NCBI GenBank assembly: GCA_000149225.2
Contig: CM000689.1
Coordinates: forward strand, 1,116,001 to 1,180,000
Length of the DNA: 64,000 nucleotides
Source of the DNA: Lachancea kluyveri NRRL Y-12651
Taxonomy: Eukaryota > Ascomycota > Saccharomycetes > Saccharomycetales > Saccharomycetaceae
Reading direction: 5' to 3'
This document shows positions 38,629 to 48,139 of this stretch, in pieces. Position 1 is the first letter of the stretch. Each line of letters begins with the position of its first letter. The notes under the pieces are model-generated. The model did no database searches. It was not told the DNA's origin and was given only the letters and a program-made list of their open reading frames with translations. Both the position numbers and the translations under genes were made by a program.

Positions 38629-40881
38629 ATGAAAGGACTACAACTCTTTGAAAGGAAGAGGTTTATGTCCTTGAAAAAGCATAAAGATGCCAATCCAAAT
38701 CAGTTAGATCAGCAAGATTTCGAGATGGTTGATCAACACTTATCCGAGTTACATTTGTTGAGACTTCCACCAAAGATACTGGACCAAATTTTAGAAAACT
38801 TGGATACAGATACGCTGCTTTCGCTGTGTTTAGTAAATTCCCAGTTATACGGCACCATTAGCAACAAGTTTTTGTACAACCATGTTGTTCTACGTGGCAA
38901 ACTGTCACTTTTAAAGTTTAATGCACTAATCCACGCTGAATTTCATACTGCGGATGCATTGCAGAAGAGAAGAAACGATTTTAAAAGTCATAATACAAGA
39001 TTTTTAGTCAAGTCTGTCGAATTTGTCGATCCTCAATGCCAAGATTCGCTATTGAAATACAGCAAATTCTATCAAAACGAGGTTTCAATGATCGGTGGAA
39101 CATACTCGTTTCTCAACGATAAACCCAAGAACAGCAACACACACTCCACTACGAGTGGCGCTCCGCTGAGCAGAGTGAGTACTAATAGTAGTACATCTTC
39201 TGCCTCCTTTATCGGAGAAGACAGTACATCTATATCCGAGAGGAGGAGATCTAGAAGGAGAAGCCACTCTTCACATACCAGAGCGTCACCTATGAGGAAC
39301 GCTGCCTCTCCTCTAAGAAATTTTTTCGATTCGGCACCATCGTCTTCGCTATCACCGACCCCACTGTTGAAGATGGAGACAAAGTACTCTCATTACACCT
39401 ACATCGAGCTTATGCTGGATATTATAGATTATTTGCCAAACTTGTCTCACGTTATACTGAGCCAGCTGGAACCTGGGTTTAAAGTTCCTCTATGGTACTC
39501 GGTCTTAAACGATGGCTCTAGAGAATTTTTCAAGAAAATCATCAAAGGGCAACAGTCCATGAATAGAGAGGATTTGAGGATTTTTAAACTGTCTCCAGAA
39601 TGGATTTCAGATTATGAGGAAAAATTTTACTCATTACGAAGGTTTAAAAAATTGGAAATTCGAGGTCGTGATGGTGTTCCTCCCGTCGTATTGAGACCAA
39701 ATTTGTTATGCTGCTTTGGTGTATTTGACGCCTTAGAATTGAGAAACTTGGTCATCGATAGCAAATCGCTGGATACTCCATTTGAATACTTACCTCTACA
39801 CATGAGAAAGGGCTCAGAGGGGTTTTTGGACGTGTATTTACCGATTACATCGCTTACTTTGAACTCTTGTGAGATTGTTCCCGGAAATGGGATCATGAAA
39901 CTGATACATTTCTATTTCAACAGAGTAAGAAATTTGACCTTTCTGAACCTGCAGAGCAAGTACGATTTGCTATTGAGCAATTGTTTCCCCTGTTTAACCG
40001 ACTTGACAATAGATTGTAACAGTACCTGTTTTGTTGATTGCAAATTGGCAAATGATGAATACTATCATCCACAAGAAGAGATTCACGATGACAACGAATC
40101 TATTGGAGAAACATTGATAAATGCTCCGCTGTCAAGGGAGATAATTGTACCACCACCAACGACCCCTGTTGTGATAGCACTGAATTCCAAATATATTGGT
40201 CGCCAAAACGCCGAGATCAAGAAAAAACCTGCAGTCATTACATACTCGCAACAAGAGTATTACCACAGCTTTAGAATTCCTCAATTCCATTACTTCTTCC
40301 ATCATTTCAAAGACATTTGGGATAGGGTACCATGCCAAAACATCCATATCAAAATTGTCAATATTCCATTTACAAACGTATACCCCTTAGTTCCTCATGT
40401 TTTCTGGGAACAACTATTAAATTATCAATCAGATGATCAAGAAACTCTGTGCGGTTCCTCGAACGCGCAAAATGAATCCTATCAAAATACCCCCCATTGG
40501 TGGGATTCCTTAGTCGACGACTGCATGAAAAATTCACTAGACAATTCAAGAGCCCAGCCTCTAATATCACAAGATTCAGATCTTCCGGCACATATCGACT
40601 CCCAGATAACAAATAATTATCAAAACTCCAAAGTCTTTAGAGATATTCCAAATGTTAACGTTTGGTATTTTTTAAAAAACCTATCCAAATTTAAGTCTGT
40701 ACAGATTAGGATGTCAAGGACATGGCTGTTCTGCACACCAAGAACTAGGTATGATTGGGAATTATTATTGAAACCTGTGTTAATTGGTGGCGTTCCTGTT
40801 CAGGTCAGAGACAATAATGGTTACATTCTGTATTCCTACGATTTTGAGCGTAGGACACACGGTGAATTACAAAATAAATAA
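38629..40881 (+). CDS. SKP2: F-box protein Skp2 (SCF substrate adaptor)
   Basis: A 750-residue F-box protein matching S. cerevisiae Skp2 (YNL311C, 763 residues), an SCF adaptor linked to turnover of sulfur-assimilation enzymes. The F-box is near residues 45-90 (LRLPPKILDQILENLDTDTL...LVNSQLY). A Ser/Arg-rich low-complexity insert follows (about 170-245). The rest resembles a leucine-rich-repeat-like fold. HRT1, the RING subunit of SCF, is also in this window. The gene is convergent with GAS4, separated by a long T tract. Confidence 0.88.
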   Translation: MKGLQLFERKRFMSLKKHKDANPNQLDQQDFEMVDQHLSELHLLRLPPKILDQILENLDTDTLLSLCLVNSQLYGTISNKFLYNHVVLRGKLSLLKFNALIHAEFHTADALQKRRNDFKSHNTRFLVKSVEFVDPQCQDSLLKYSKFYQNEVSMIGGTYSFLNDKPKNSNTHSTTSGAPLSRVSTNSSTSSASFIGEDSTSISERRRSRRRSHSSHTRASPMRNAASPLRNFFDSAPSSSLSPTPLLKMETKYSHYTYIELMLDIIDYLPNLSHVILSQLEPGFKVPLWYSVLNDGSREFFKKIIKGQQSMNREDLRIFKLSPEWISDYEEKFYSLRRFKKLEIRGRDGVPPVVLRPNLLCCFGVFDALELRNLVIDSKSLDTPFEYLPLHMRKGSEGFLDVYLPITSLTLNSCEIVPGNGIMKLIHFYFNRVRNLTFLNLQSKYDLLLSNCFPCLTDLTIDCNSTCFVDCKLANDEYYHPQEEIHDDNESIGETLINAPLSREIIVPPPTTPVVIALNSKYIGRQNAEIKKKPAVITYSQQEYYHSFRIPQFHYFFHHFKDIWDRVPCQNIHIKIVNIPFTNVYPLVPHVFWEQLLNYQSDDQETLCGSSNAQNESYQNTPHWWDSLVDDCMKNSLDNSRAQPLISQDSDLPAHIDSQITNNYQNSKVFRDIPNVNVWYFLKNLSKFKSVQIRMSRTWLFCTPRTRYDWELLLKPVLIGGVPVQVRDNNGYILYSYDFERRTHGELQNK

Positions 40882-40939
40882 ATGCTATAGCTCTTTCTGC
40901 TACACCTTCCCTCTTCACTCTACCTTTTTCTTTTCCTTC

Positions 40940-40963
40940 TTTTTTTTTTTTTTTTTTTTTTTT
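40940..40963 (+). repeat. Poly-T tract between SKP2 and GAS4
   Basis: An uninterrupted run of 24 T lies between the convergent 3' ends of SKP2 and GAS4. It is probably unstable in length. Confidence 0.9.
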
Positions 40964-40989
40964 CTCTCTTTTGGTTGATTTCAGTTGTG

Positions 40990-42456
40990 TTAGAAAGATG
41001 CAATTGCAACTTGAAATCCGGTTTCTAATAGCAGATAGCTGAATACGCAAGTTAGCAAGAACGGGATATTGACGTTTGAAAATGTTGAAGCGGCCAGATT
41101 TTGAACTTTGTTTACATTTTGACCGTTACTATCAGACAGTGGGTTGATATTTTGCACAACCTCAACTTTTGTTCTTTCCTTGTATGACTTTCCGTTTTTG
41201 TCATAAATCTTATACGAAGTCACCAAATCCTTGTCCGCTAAATTCACATATTTCCCACGAGTGACTCTAACACCACGCTTGAGAAAATCCGAAGCCAATG
41301 TATTGGGTACCTTTGCTGTAATTTCTATGTTCTCATACTCATGATTACACACCGGGATGTGTAAAGAAGAGGCTCGCCTGTTTAATATAGGGTCAGATAT
41401 CACATTGCGAGAAATTTGTTGCAGAGTTGGTAAGCTGACGGAGGCATATTGTGTTCTCAAACTGTCAAAGTCGTTTAGCAAGTGTGCGTTTCCTTCAGTG
41501 TCGACTTCAATCAAGCCGTAATTATTTGTCCCTTGAGTGAATTCGTAAACCAACCCGCCACTGAACACCATGTGCATGTCTTTGGAATATATTGTTGAAA
41601 CCTCGTCAAAAGTCCTTGGCAAAACTTCATTGCAACCAAATTCAGAGAAGAACACCGGTTTGGTAAAATTTTTGTAGGCCTCTACTAAAGCATCATAACC
41701 GGAGCTTTCAAAAGTTTGCCCTCCACACCATTGGTACGAATTGACACCATAGAAATCAACACTGGCTTCCGGATAATTGGGATCCAAACATTCTAAGTAC
41801 TTGGAGAGTGGAACTCTGTACTTTAAGTCATCTGCAGCAGAATAACCAACGGGGATGGTTCTTGGTGAATGTCCTTTTATATACAATTTCATATCGTTTA
41901 TTAACCTTTTGACGTAAGGCGGGGAATGCCGTGCCGATTTTTTATCATTTATAATTTCATTACCAGCAAAGAACCCTAAAGTATTGTTGTAGTAACCAAA
42001 CTGCTCAATAATTTTGAAAACATGTTCCAAATAATGAGGATTGTAAGTAGTCCAAGGTTCGTAACGGTTTAAATGCTGGTTTTGCAACGGAGAATTAACG
42101 TCCAATATTAGGTAGATACCGGCAGAAGCGAGCATGGTCATGCATTTATCATGGTTTAAGGCTGGATTGATAGAATAAATTCTTATGGTATTGATACCTA
42201 GCTCTTGGAAAAGTATTATGTCACGAGCACAGGTATTCGGATCTGAAAGTGGATCCTGTTTCTCACTAACTTCCGAAGAGCCACCAGGCTGATAGTCAAC
42301 GCCTTTGATGAAAAATGGCTCATTGGTGATGGCATCAACAAAGTGGTTTCCTTTCACTTCAATTGGGTGTATGAAGGCGGCGGCAATTGCTACGTGTAGC
42401 GACAAAAAGGCGATAACAAAATGAACGGTAGACATATGGGTACCGGTTTGCTTCAT
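40990..42456 (-). CDS. GAS4: Gas4-like beta-1,3-glucanosyltransferase (GH72)
   Basis: A 488-residue GPI-anchored glycoside hydrolase family 72 enzyme that elongates beta-1,3-glucan. The signal peptide spans about residues 1-27. Catalytic acids are visible in GFFAGNEIIND (acid/base Glu) and VFFSEFGCN (nucleophile Glu). FIKGVDYQPGGSSEVSEKQDPL is the usual GH72 start block. The C-terminal hydrophobic stretch (about 465-488) is a GPI signal. There is no Cys-box (X8) domain, as in the Gas3/4/5 group. It is closest to Gas4 (YOL132W, 471 residues), needed for spore-wall formation. A middle-sporulation element lies upstream. Confidence 0.93.
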   Translation of the reverse strand: MKQTGTHMSTVHFVIAFLSLHVAIAAAFIHPIEVKGNHFVDAITNEPFFIKGVDYQPGGSSEVSEKQDPLSDPNTCARDIILFQELGINTIRIYSINPALNHDKCMTMLASAGIYLILDVNSPLQNQHLNRYEPWTTYNPHYLEHVFKIIEQFGYYNNTLGFFAGNEIINDKKSARHSPPYVKRLINDMKLYIKGHSPRTIPVGYSAADDLKYRVPLSKYLECLDPNYPEASVDFYGVNSYQWCGGQTFESSGYDALVEAYKNFTKPVFFSEFGCNEVLPRTFDEVSTIYSKDMHMVFSGGLVYEFTQGTNNYGLIEVDTEGNAHLLNDFDSLRTQYASVSLPTLQQISRNVISDPILNRRASSLHIPVCNHEYENIEITAKVPNTLASDFLKRGVRVTRGKYVNLADKDLVTSYKIYDKNGKSYKERTKVEVVQNINPLSDSNGQNVNKVQNLAASTFSNVNIPFLLTCVFSYLLLETGFQVAIASF

Positions 42457-42591
42457 AATATCTATTATAAATTTCGAAGCTCCAAAATCGAGTGATATGT
42501 TGATTCAAATCCAAACAGAGGTAAAAGTTAATTTCCTTGTTTGCTTTTATTCGCGTTCTATTTGGGAGGCGTCACAGACATCTTTGAATGT

Positions 42592-42600
42592 TTTTGTGTC
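42592..42600 (-). promoter_or_regulatory. Middle sporulation element (MSE) upstream of GAS4
   Basis: GACACAAAA on the minus strand, about 136 bases before the GAS4 ATG, is a perfect match to the Ndt80 MSE consensus gNCRCAAAW. GAS4 is a sporulation-specific gene in S. cerevisiae. A TCACGTGA box lies 27 bases further upstream at 42627-42634. Confidence 0.7.
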
Positions 42601-42802
42601 ACGATCCGCAATTCTTGGGAAGAGCATCACGTGATTTACATGGGCTCATAAGCAGTAAATTGACAATCTTCACATCCATCTCATCTTACAATTGTAACTT
42701 CTCTCTTTATACTAGTGAAAAATATTTCAAAATAATCCAGGCAATTGCTATGGTAGATATGAAGATACAAACAGTATATAGTAGTCCGTTGTCCTTTGTA
42801 GC

Positions 42803-43730
42803 TTACAAGACGAAGTAACTGCAATCATCAAAGGTTGGATAGATGAAACCTTGCTCAGTCAAAGTTTGGCAATACATCCTAACATCATCCTCAATCATTC
42901 CCAAGGATTGAGCGATTAGCTTGGTGTGAACAGCAAAATTGTTGGCATCCTTATTTTTACACTGTTGTTTACAAAACTCCAGGATTCTTTGTAGTGCAGT
43001 TTTTGGTTCTCCATCAGAAGTGTCTTGGACAAATAGACTTTGCTGCTGATCTTGACCGAATGCTTTGTCTCCGTGTTGTGTCTCTGATTGTATCTTCCCA
43101 TTGGCGATTGCGTGACACTTAATGGATGCTAGGTGATGTGCAATCACGTCATTGAAACTGTCTACAGGTTTGATAACAGCGTATTGGACGTTTTTCTTTC
43201 CACTAAATTCCCTCAAAGCACCAAATACTTTAACATAAGTCCCGACTTGATAGAGCTGAGCAACTTGAGAGTTATAGTTCTGATTGCCCTCGTTAGTATT
43301 TTCATCAGGCTGGCTGGCGTTGGCAATATCGCCGGAGTCATCACTCCATTTTCTAACTTCTATTTGTCCTGTGCCATCCTCAATGGTTAGGTTGATACTA
43401 GCGGTATGGTCAATAACGTTTCTAACCACACCTACGAAAGAAACGTGGTGCAGCTCTAAATTGTGAATTACAAAGGGGCCATCTTGAACTAGTTGCTTAG
43501 ACTCAGTGATTTGCTTGATAGTCACTGGGGTTAGAGTTGAGGAAGAGTTTGATCCAGCTGAGTTGGGTGCTTTGTTAGAGTTTTGAGAGCTGTCAAAGCC
43601 ACCTCCGGTTACAGTTGAGTATTCGTTATATGGTTGATAAGCTGTTGCAAAAAAAGGCGACGGTTAGTAAAAAATAAAAACTCTCGACGGGTTTGTTTCT
43701 GAGATTCAAAAAACCTAACATACTGGCCAT
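42803..43730 (-). CDS. RFA2: Replication protein A middle subunit (Rfa2), spliced
   Basis: The 281-residue second subunit of the single-strand DNA-binding complex RPA. Exon 1 is only 7 bases (43724-43730, ATGGCCA). The intron is 43642-43723 (82 bases) with donor GTATGT, branch point TACTAAC at 43663-43669 and acceptor ACAG. Exon 2 is 42803-43641. The joined N-terminus MATYQPYNEY and the following STVTGGGF match S. cerevisiae Rfa2 (YNL312W, 273 residues, same intron). An OB fold (about 45-190) includes VGVVRNVIDHTASI and KVFGALREFSGKKNVQYA. A winged-helix C-terminus ends EQGFIYPTFDDCSYFVL. The Ser/Asn-rich N-terminus is the usual phosphorylation region. An MBF site lies in the promoter. Confidence 0.95.
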
Positions 43731-43818
43731 TTCTATGTTGGTACCTTCTAAAGATTGCTGTTTGCCACTCACTTTTCTTGCTTTCAATGAAGGAAACCAT
43801 CACTGAAGTTTACTTTTT

Positions 43819-43824
43819 ACGCGT
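43819..43824. promoter_or_regulatory. MCB (ACGCGT) site in the RFA2/EMW1 promoter
   Basis: ACGCGT lies 89 bases upstream of the RFA2 ATG. It is the MBF element that drives DNA-replication genes at G1/S, consistent with the known periodic expression of RPA genes. Confidence 0.7.
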
Positions 43825-43875
43825 TCTAATTCGTGTTTGGTGTCTCGTCCTAGATGATACATGTCTTTGATGAGG

Positions 43876-43916
43876 GAAAATTTTTTAATAACATATTCAA
43901 CGTGTGGCGATGAGCT
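43876..43916 (+). promoter_or_regulatory. RRPE plus perfect PAC element upstream of EMW1
   Basis: GAAAATTTTTT at 43876-43886 (RRPE) and GCGATGAGCT at 43907-43916 (an exact PAC element) lie 50-95 bases before the EMW1 ATG. This is the clearest ribosome-biogenesis type promoter in the window. Confidence 0.7.
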
Positions 43917-43967
43917 CTAGCAATTATCTTTTAAAACAAGTTTAACAACATCTGATTAGATTTTGAT

Positions 43968-46676
43968 ATGGAAGCTTTACTGCACTACTATCTGCTACTA
44001 TCATCTAGTGCTGGACCTGTAGGAAATCTCGGTAATGAAGTCGACCCGAAACTTGTCGAGCACTCGCAGAGTATATTGAACGGTGAATCATATAAAGTTG
44101 TTAATAAACTCTTACAACCGGTCGTTTTCCAGATTGAAAGTGTCAGTAACAAAGAGCAGCTGCTGGAGGTCTTGCAAAATGTCTTGGAAAAAAATTTCAT
44201 GGACCAAAGTATCTCTCTAATCCTAGCCATTGCTTTGTTGCAAACGTTTATTCAAAACAACTTTACTGGTCCATCAGTTCCGATTTCCTCCCATAGCGTC
44301 ATTTTCAACTTTGAGTCTACTAATGAAAATTTACAAAGGCTTTTAATTCAACTGCTCAGTCCACTTGGTCAACCGGCTTACGAATTGACTGATGATCCCG
44401 TTTATTTGGTTCTTTCTCTGTTGCTTTTGGAACATATTACTCAGCAACCTACTCTTTTCCTAGCCACTGGTGATGAAGTTAGGTTGCCAGAAATTTCTGC
44501 TGCTAGCACTACTAGCCTCACTGCATTTGCCCATTGGTGGAGGGCAAGAGCATTATTGACACAACTTTCTTTGTTACCTGAACCTACTGGCCCTCACCCA
44601 ATTGTGGCATCATCTATTCTAAGTAGCGTTGACTTGGCGCACGCGATTAGCAACGGACTACCACCTATCTGTACCGATAATATGAAAAAAAACCTTTACA
44701 CTATTTACTATCTGGAAAACACCAAGTGCTCATTGGCCATTAACACAGAACAACTCTGCTTACCTTCCTTAACTAAAGTTAAAAAATTAACCAACTTCAG
44801 CTTTGTACTAACCGGTGCACGTGCAATGAGGACTAAGTTTCAACAAAAGGCTCATGCAGGTTTAATTATCTTGGCTCAGTCTGCAGTTAGTCCAGACTCG
44901 TCCTCTGACGACAGCGAATATTCGCCGGAAAGTTTTGTCCTCGACTCAGATCTTCTTTTAGAAAAGCCACACTTTGAGTCCATTGGAGACGAACCATTAG
45001 ATGAACAGATTGTCAAAAAACAGAAACAGGACGATGGTTCTGGATATGAGGAGAACAGGATACTACCTTTTGCTATTCGTCAAGAAAATATTCCTGTCGA
45101 ATTGAAAGGGTTGAATCCAAACGAACAACCTCAATTGACTGAATATGACAACATCCAATTACTATTACGTTTATATGTGATTAGGCAAACTACACCTGCT
45201 CAAGATCCATTAGTAGAAGAAGAATTATCTGCATTGGTTGGTAGAATTCTCTATCAGCCAGGCAATAAAAACTGGACAATTTTTTCCAGAGCTCTATGGG
45301 AAAGGTCCGTAGTAGAAACTACTAAGGCCAAAACAATCGAGAGAGGTTTGCTACAGATGCAGTCCCTGGTGGAAGAACTAGGTTTAAAAATATCTGCTAA
45401 GATTATTCCACAAGCCGAAGGCCAAGAAACCCAGTCGTCCTGTGGTAGGTTGAAATATATTCATCAGCTACCATTGATTCCACGCTGGGCACTAGATACA
45501 AAATTAGCCGAAAAGTACATGTCGATGGGCATTCTGAGGTCTGCTGTAGAGATTTATGAAAGGCTGTCCATGTGGTGTGAGGCTGCTCTATGCTATGCTG
45601 CTGTGGGAGATGAAAAACAGGCTGAGAACATACTGGCCAGAAGAATCGAAGCGTGTCCGACCGACGCCAGGGCTTACTCAATTCTAGGTGATATTAGACA
45701 AGATCCAGACTTGTGGTTAAAGAGTTGGGAAATTGGTAAATATGTTAATGCTAAAAATTCTCTCGGAAGATATTACTACAACCCTCCACCTTCATCTGGC
45801 TTGCAAAGAGATTACATGGCCGCTCTAAAGCATTTGAATGATTCTTTGAGATTATACCCATTAAGTTTTGATACATGGTACTTTTACGGCTGTATTGGTT
45901 TGGAGTGTAACAAGATGGAACTAGCAGCTGAAGCATTTTCAAGGTGTGTTTCCTTGGACGAAACTCACTCTTTGTCGTGGTCTAATTTGAGTGCTGCCTA
46001 CATTCAATTGGATAAAGTAAAAGAATCATTTAGCTGTTTGAAAAAAGCCATCAGTTCAGATGCTCAAAACAATTGGAGAATATGGGAGAATTACATGCTT
46101 GTTGCAGTTAAATTAAACGAATGGGATGATGTGCTGTTGGCGTGCAAACATCTAGTCAACATCAGAAGGGATAAATCTGGTGAGGGCTCCATTGACTTGC
46201 CAATTGTAGAAAAACTAGCTGAACTGTTAGTGTCTACCGATTATCCTAGCAATGAAACTCAAAGGCTGTCACATTACCAATCATCCTGTATCGAATTTAT
46301 TTGCAGCACTTTGCCCTCGGTGATAACTACAAGTTCGAGATGCTGGAAGGTCGTTGGCCGCGTAGAGCTTTGGAGAAAGAGACCGTGGGCTGCATTAGAG
46401 TGTCATGAAAAGGCATATAGAGCTATGTCTCATAACCCAGATTTGGAAATTGATGAGAGAGTCTGGAATGACACTGTTGACGCTTGTCAAGACTTGGTTG
46501 CTGCTTACGAATCACTGGGCGAGCTGGGAGGAAAATATGGTGCCGGCGACTTGGTTTGCAAAGATTGGAAGTATAAAGCACGTTCCACCATTAAATCTTT
46601 AATGAGCAAGGGTAAGAACTCGTGGGAAGATTCCGACGGCTGGGAAACATTGTTAGAGCTAAGAAAGCAGCTTTGA
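43968..46676 (+). CDS. EMW1: Emw1, essential TPR protein (TTC27 family)
   Basis: A 902-residue protein matching S. cerevisiae Emw1 (YNL313C, 904 residues), essential, and linked to cell-wall integrity through maturation of wall-biogenesis proteins. It belongs to the TTC27 family. TPR-like helical repeats occupy about residues 500-760, e.g. SAVEIYERLSMWCEAALCYA, WYFYGCIGLECNKMELAAEA and SWSNLSAAYIQLDKVKESFS. The N-terminal half is helical. An acidic Ser-rich loop lies near residue 310 (DSSSDDSEYSPES). The promoter has both PAC and RRPE elements, so it may be co-regulated with ribosome biogenesis. Confidence 0.93.
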   Translation: MEALLHYYLLLSSSAGPVGNLGNEVDPKLVEHSQSILNGESYKVVNKLLQPVVFQIESVSNKEQLLEVLQNVLEKNFMDQSISLILAIALLQTFIQNNFTGPSVPISSHSVIFNFESTNENLQRLLIQLLSPLGQPAYELTDDPVYLVLSLLLLEHITQQPTLFLATGDEVRLPEISAASTTSLTAFAHWWRARALLTQLSLLPEPTGPHPIVASSILSSVDLAHAISNGLPPICTDNMKKNLYTIYYLENTKCSLAINTEQLCLPSLTKVKKLTNFSFVLTGARAMRTKFQQKAHAGLIILAQSAVSPDSSSDDSEYSPESFVLDSDLLLEKPHFESIGDEPLDEQIVKKQKQDDGSGYEENRILPFAIRQENIPVELKGLNPNEQPQLTEYDNIQLLLRLYVIRQTTPAQDPLVEEELSALVGRILYQPGNKNWTIFSRALWERSVVETTKAKTIERGLLQMQSLVEELGLKISAKIIPQAEGQETQSSCGRLKYIHQLPLIPRWALDTKLAEKYMSMGILRSAVEIYERLSMWCEAALCYAAVGDEKQAENILARRIEACPTDARAYSILGDIRQDPDLWLKSWEIGKYVNAKNSLGRYYYNPPPSSGLQRDYMAALKHLNDSLRLYPLSFDTWYFYGCIGLECNKMELAAEAFSRCVSLDETHSLSWSNLSAAYIQLDKVKESFSCLKKAISSDAQNNWRIWENYMLVAVKLNEWDDVLLACKHLVNIRRDKSGEGSIDLPIVEKLAELLVSTDYPSNETQRLSHYQSSCIEFICSTLPSVITTSSRCWKVVGRVELWRKRPWAALECHEKAYRAMSHNPDLEIDERVWNDTVDACQDLVAAYESLGELGGKYGAGDLVCKDWKYKARSTIKSLMSKGKNSWEDSDGWETLLELRKQL

Positions 46677-46778
46677 GATTAATAGTAGACAGATAGAACA
46701 AACAGTGTTGTAGAATATTTCCTTAGCTACTTAATATTATTAATTATTAAGCTAAATTAATGTGCATAAGTCAGTTTA

Positions 46779-47117
46779 TCATTGTACATCCAATGCAGAC
46801 TCTGGATCTTGTGTCACTGCACAAATAAATTGGTAGTAACCTTCTTTGAGGTAATAGTTGGCGTTACTTCCGATTTGATCAAAAGTTCTCTTGACAAAAG
46901 CGCAGAGATGATAAAGAACAACACAGTATAGTATCATACATCCAGCAGTCTCAACAGAAGCCCATAGTTTGGGGAATTCCCAACCAAACCTAATGCCCAC
47001 AAACCCGAATCCCCGTAATGCATTGGAAATCATCATCATCCGATGAATCGAGAATGTACTCAAGGCTCTCAATATAACAACAAAAATCTTATCTGTTTTA
47101 CAATCCATACTAACCAT
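46779..47117 (-). CDS. Unrecognised small membrane protein
   Basis: A 112-residue open frame between EMW1 and DAL82, which are adjacent in S. cerevisiae with nothing between them that I know of. It has a proper ATG and a full 110-base gap from the DAL82 stop. It has two hydrophobic segments (about 11-24, IFVVILRALSTFSI, and 56-72, AGCMILYCVVLYHLCAF), an aromatic/Gly-rich middle (RGFGFVGIRFGWEFPKLWAS) and a soluble tail (KEGYYQFICAVTQDPE). The residue mix looks like real membrane protein rather than chance translation, and no overlapping gene explains the frame. I do not recognise the family. It could be an ancestral gene lost in S. cerevisiae or a lineage-specific one. Confidence 0.6.
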   Translation of the reverse strand: MVSMDCKTDKIFVVILRALSTFSIHRMMMISNALRGFGFVGIRFGWEFPKLWASVETAGCMILYCVVLYHLCAFVKRTFDQIGSNANYYLKEGYYQFICAVTQDPESALDVQ

Positions 47118-47227
47118 TTTGGCGATTCTGTATGGTTTAGTTGGCTAACCCAGAGTGATGCAGTTTTGTGCTCTTGTCTGGCCTCTCTCCGCCGTAATAG
47201 CGTCACAAAAGAATAACTTCATGAATT

Positions 47228-48139
47228 TTATGAACTACCTAAAACACAGTCGTCCAATGGAGCTTCCATGGCATCCACTTGACTTTTGGTTGGGTCTTTC
47301 TTGATTAAAGATGTTAGGTAATCCAACTTAAGCATCACCTCACTTTGAAAATCTTCGTGGGCTTTTCTCAGTTGTTGTAACTCTCGGTATACTGTATCTA
47401 GGGTAATTTGGCTCGGCTCTTGGGAAGGTGTCTGATGCTGATGCTGATGCTGGTGCTGATGCTGATGCTGATGCTGATGCTGCAAATGTTTTTGGGATTT
47501 CATGATGGAGAGTAAGTTCATTAGTAGCTGTGAGTTGAGCGGATCATCAAATGATTTATCAGATTTGACACCTTGGCTGTTTGGAGTTGGTACGGCCGAA
47601 GAGGAATAATGGGAGCCGCCACCAATAGAACCAACTGAAGGTCTCCTGTTGTTTTGTGGTGTAGACCCTGTATAACTGTTGTACTGCTGCTCTTGTAATC
47701 TTTTCATCTGGGTATGAGGGAAAACAGTGATAGAATCAAGTGGAGGAGGCTGCGAAGAGCTACTTTCTCTTCCGTTCTCATCCGATGTCTCTTCAGCAAT
47801 TATTTTTATCTTTTTGTGTGGAACTATGCTTGGATCTATAGTTAAAGAGGGATTTCCTGTGCTGCCACTTTTTTTGTTTGTCGAAGGATAACCGTCTTCC
47901 TCAATTAGCTTTTTTAAAAGATCTACGTTCATTGCTTCCATCTCTTCTCCCTTAATATACGATTCTTTTAACTTTTCAAATCGGGTCTTAAGTGTCCTTA
48001 TCTGTTTATAGTTTGCCCCGGTCTTGTTATTGAATGCTACCAAAACCTCGCCCCAGGTGTTCATCCTATGCCGGTAACTTTGCAGGTGGGGTTTATACTC
48101 TTCCATGAGCTCCAGAAGGAGCTCGTCAGGGTTGATCAT
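47228..48139 (-). CDS. DAL82: Dal82-like regulator of allophanate-inducible genes
   Basis: A 303-residue protein at the DAL82 position (YNL314W, 255 residues in S. cerevisiae), between EMW1 and ATP11 and with the same orientation. Dal82 binds the UIS-ALL element and with Dal81 activates allantoin/urea catabolism genes. The N-terminal domain (about residues 5-60), YRHRMNTWGEVLVAFNNKTG then YKQIRTLKTRFEKLK, looks like a Myb/SANT-type DNA-binding helix set. The C-terminus (about 245-285) is a coiled coil (LDTVYRELQQLRKAHEDFQ), the known inducer-responsive region. A Gln-His repeat precedes it. The identification rests on synteny and architecture more than on remembered sequence. Confidence 0.78.
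   Translation of the reverse strand: MINPDELLLELMEEYKPHLQSYRHRMNTWGEVLVAFNNKTGANYKQIRTLKTRFEKLKESYIKGEEMEAMNVDLLKKLIEEDGYPSTNKKSGSTGNPSLTIDPSIVPHKKIKIIAEETSDENGRESSSSQPPPLDSITVFPHTQMKRLQEQQYNSYTGSTPQNNRRPSVGSIGGGSHYSSSAVPTPNSQGVKSDKSFDDPLNSQLLMNLLSIMKSQKHLQHQHQHQHQHQHQHQHQTPSQEPSQITLDTVYRELQQLRKAHEDFQSEVMLKLDYLTSLIKKDPTKSQVDAMEAPLDDCVLGSS
47433..47482 (-). repeat. Hexanucleotide repeat coding for (Gln-His)n in DAL82
   Basis: Eight or so CAGCAT/CATCAG units, one with a point change, encode an alternating Gln-His run inside DAL82. It lies between the DNA-binding and coiled-coil domains and is likely variable in length between strains. Confidence 0.9.
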
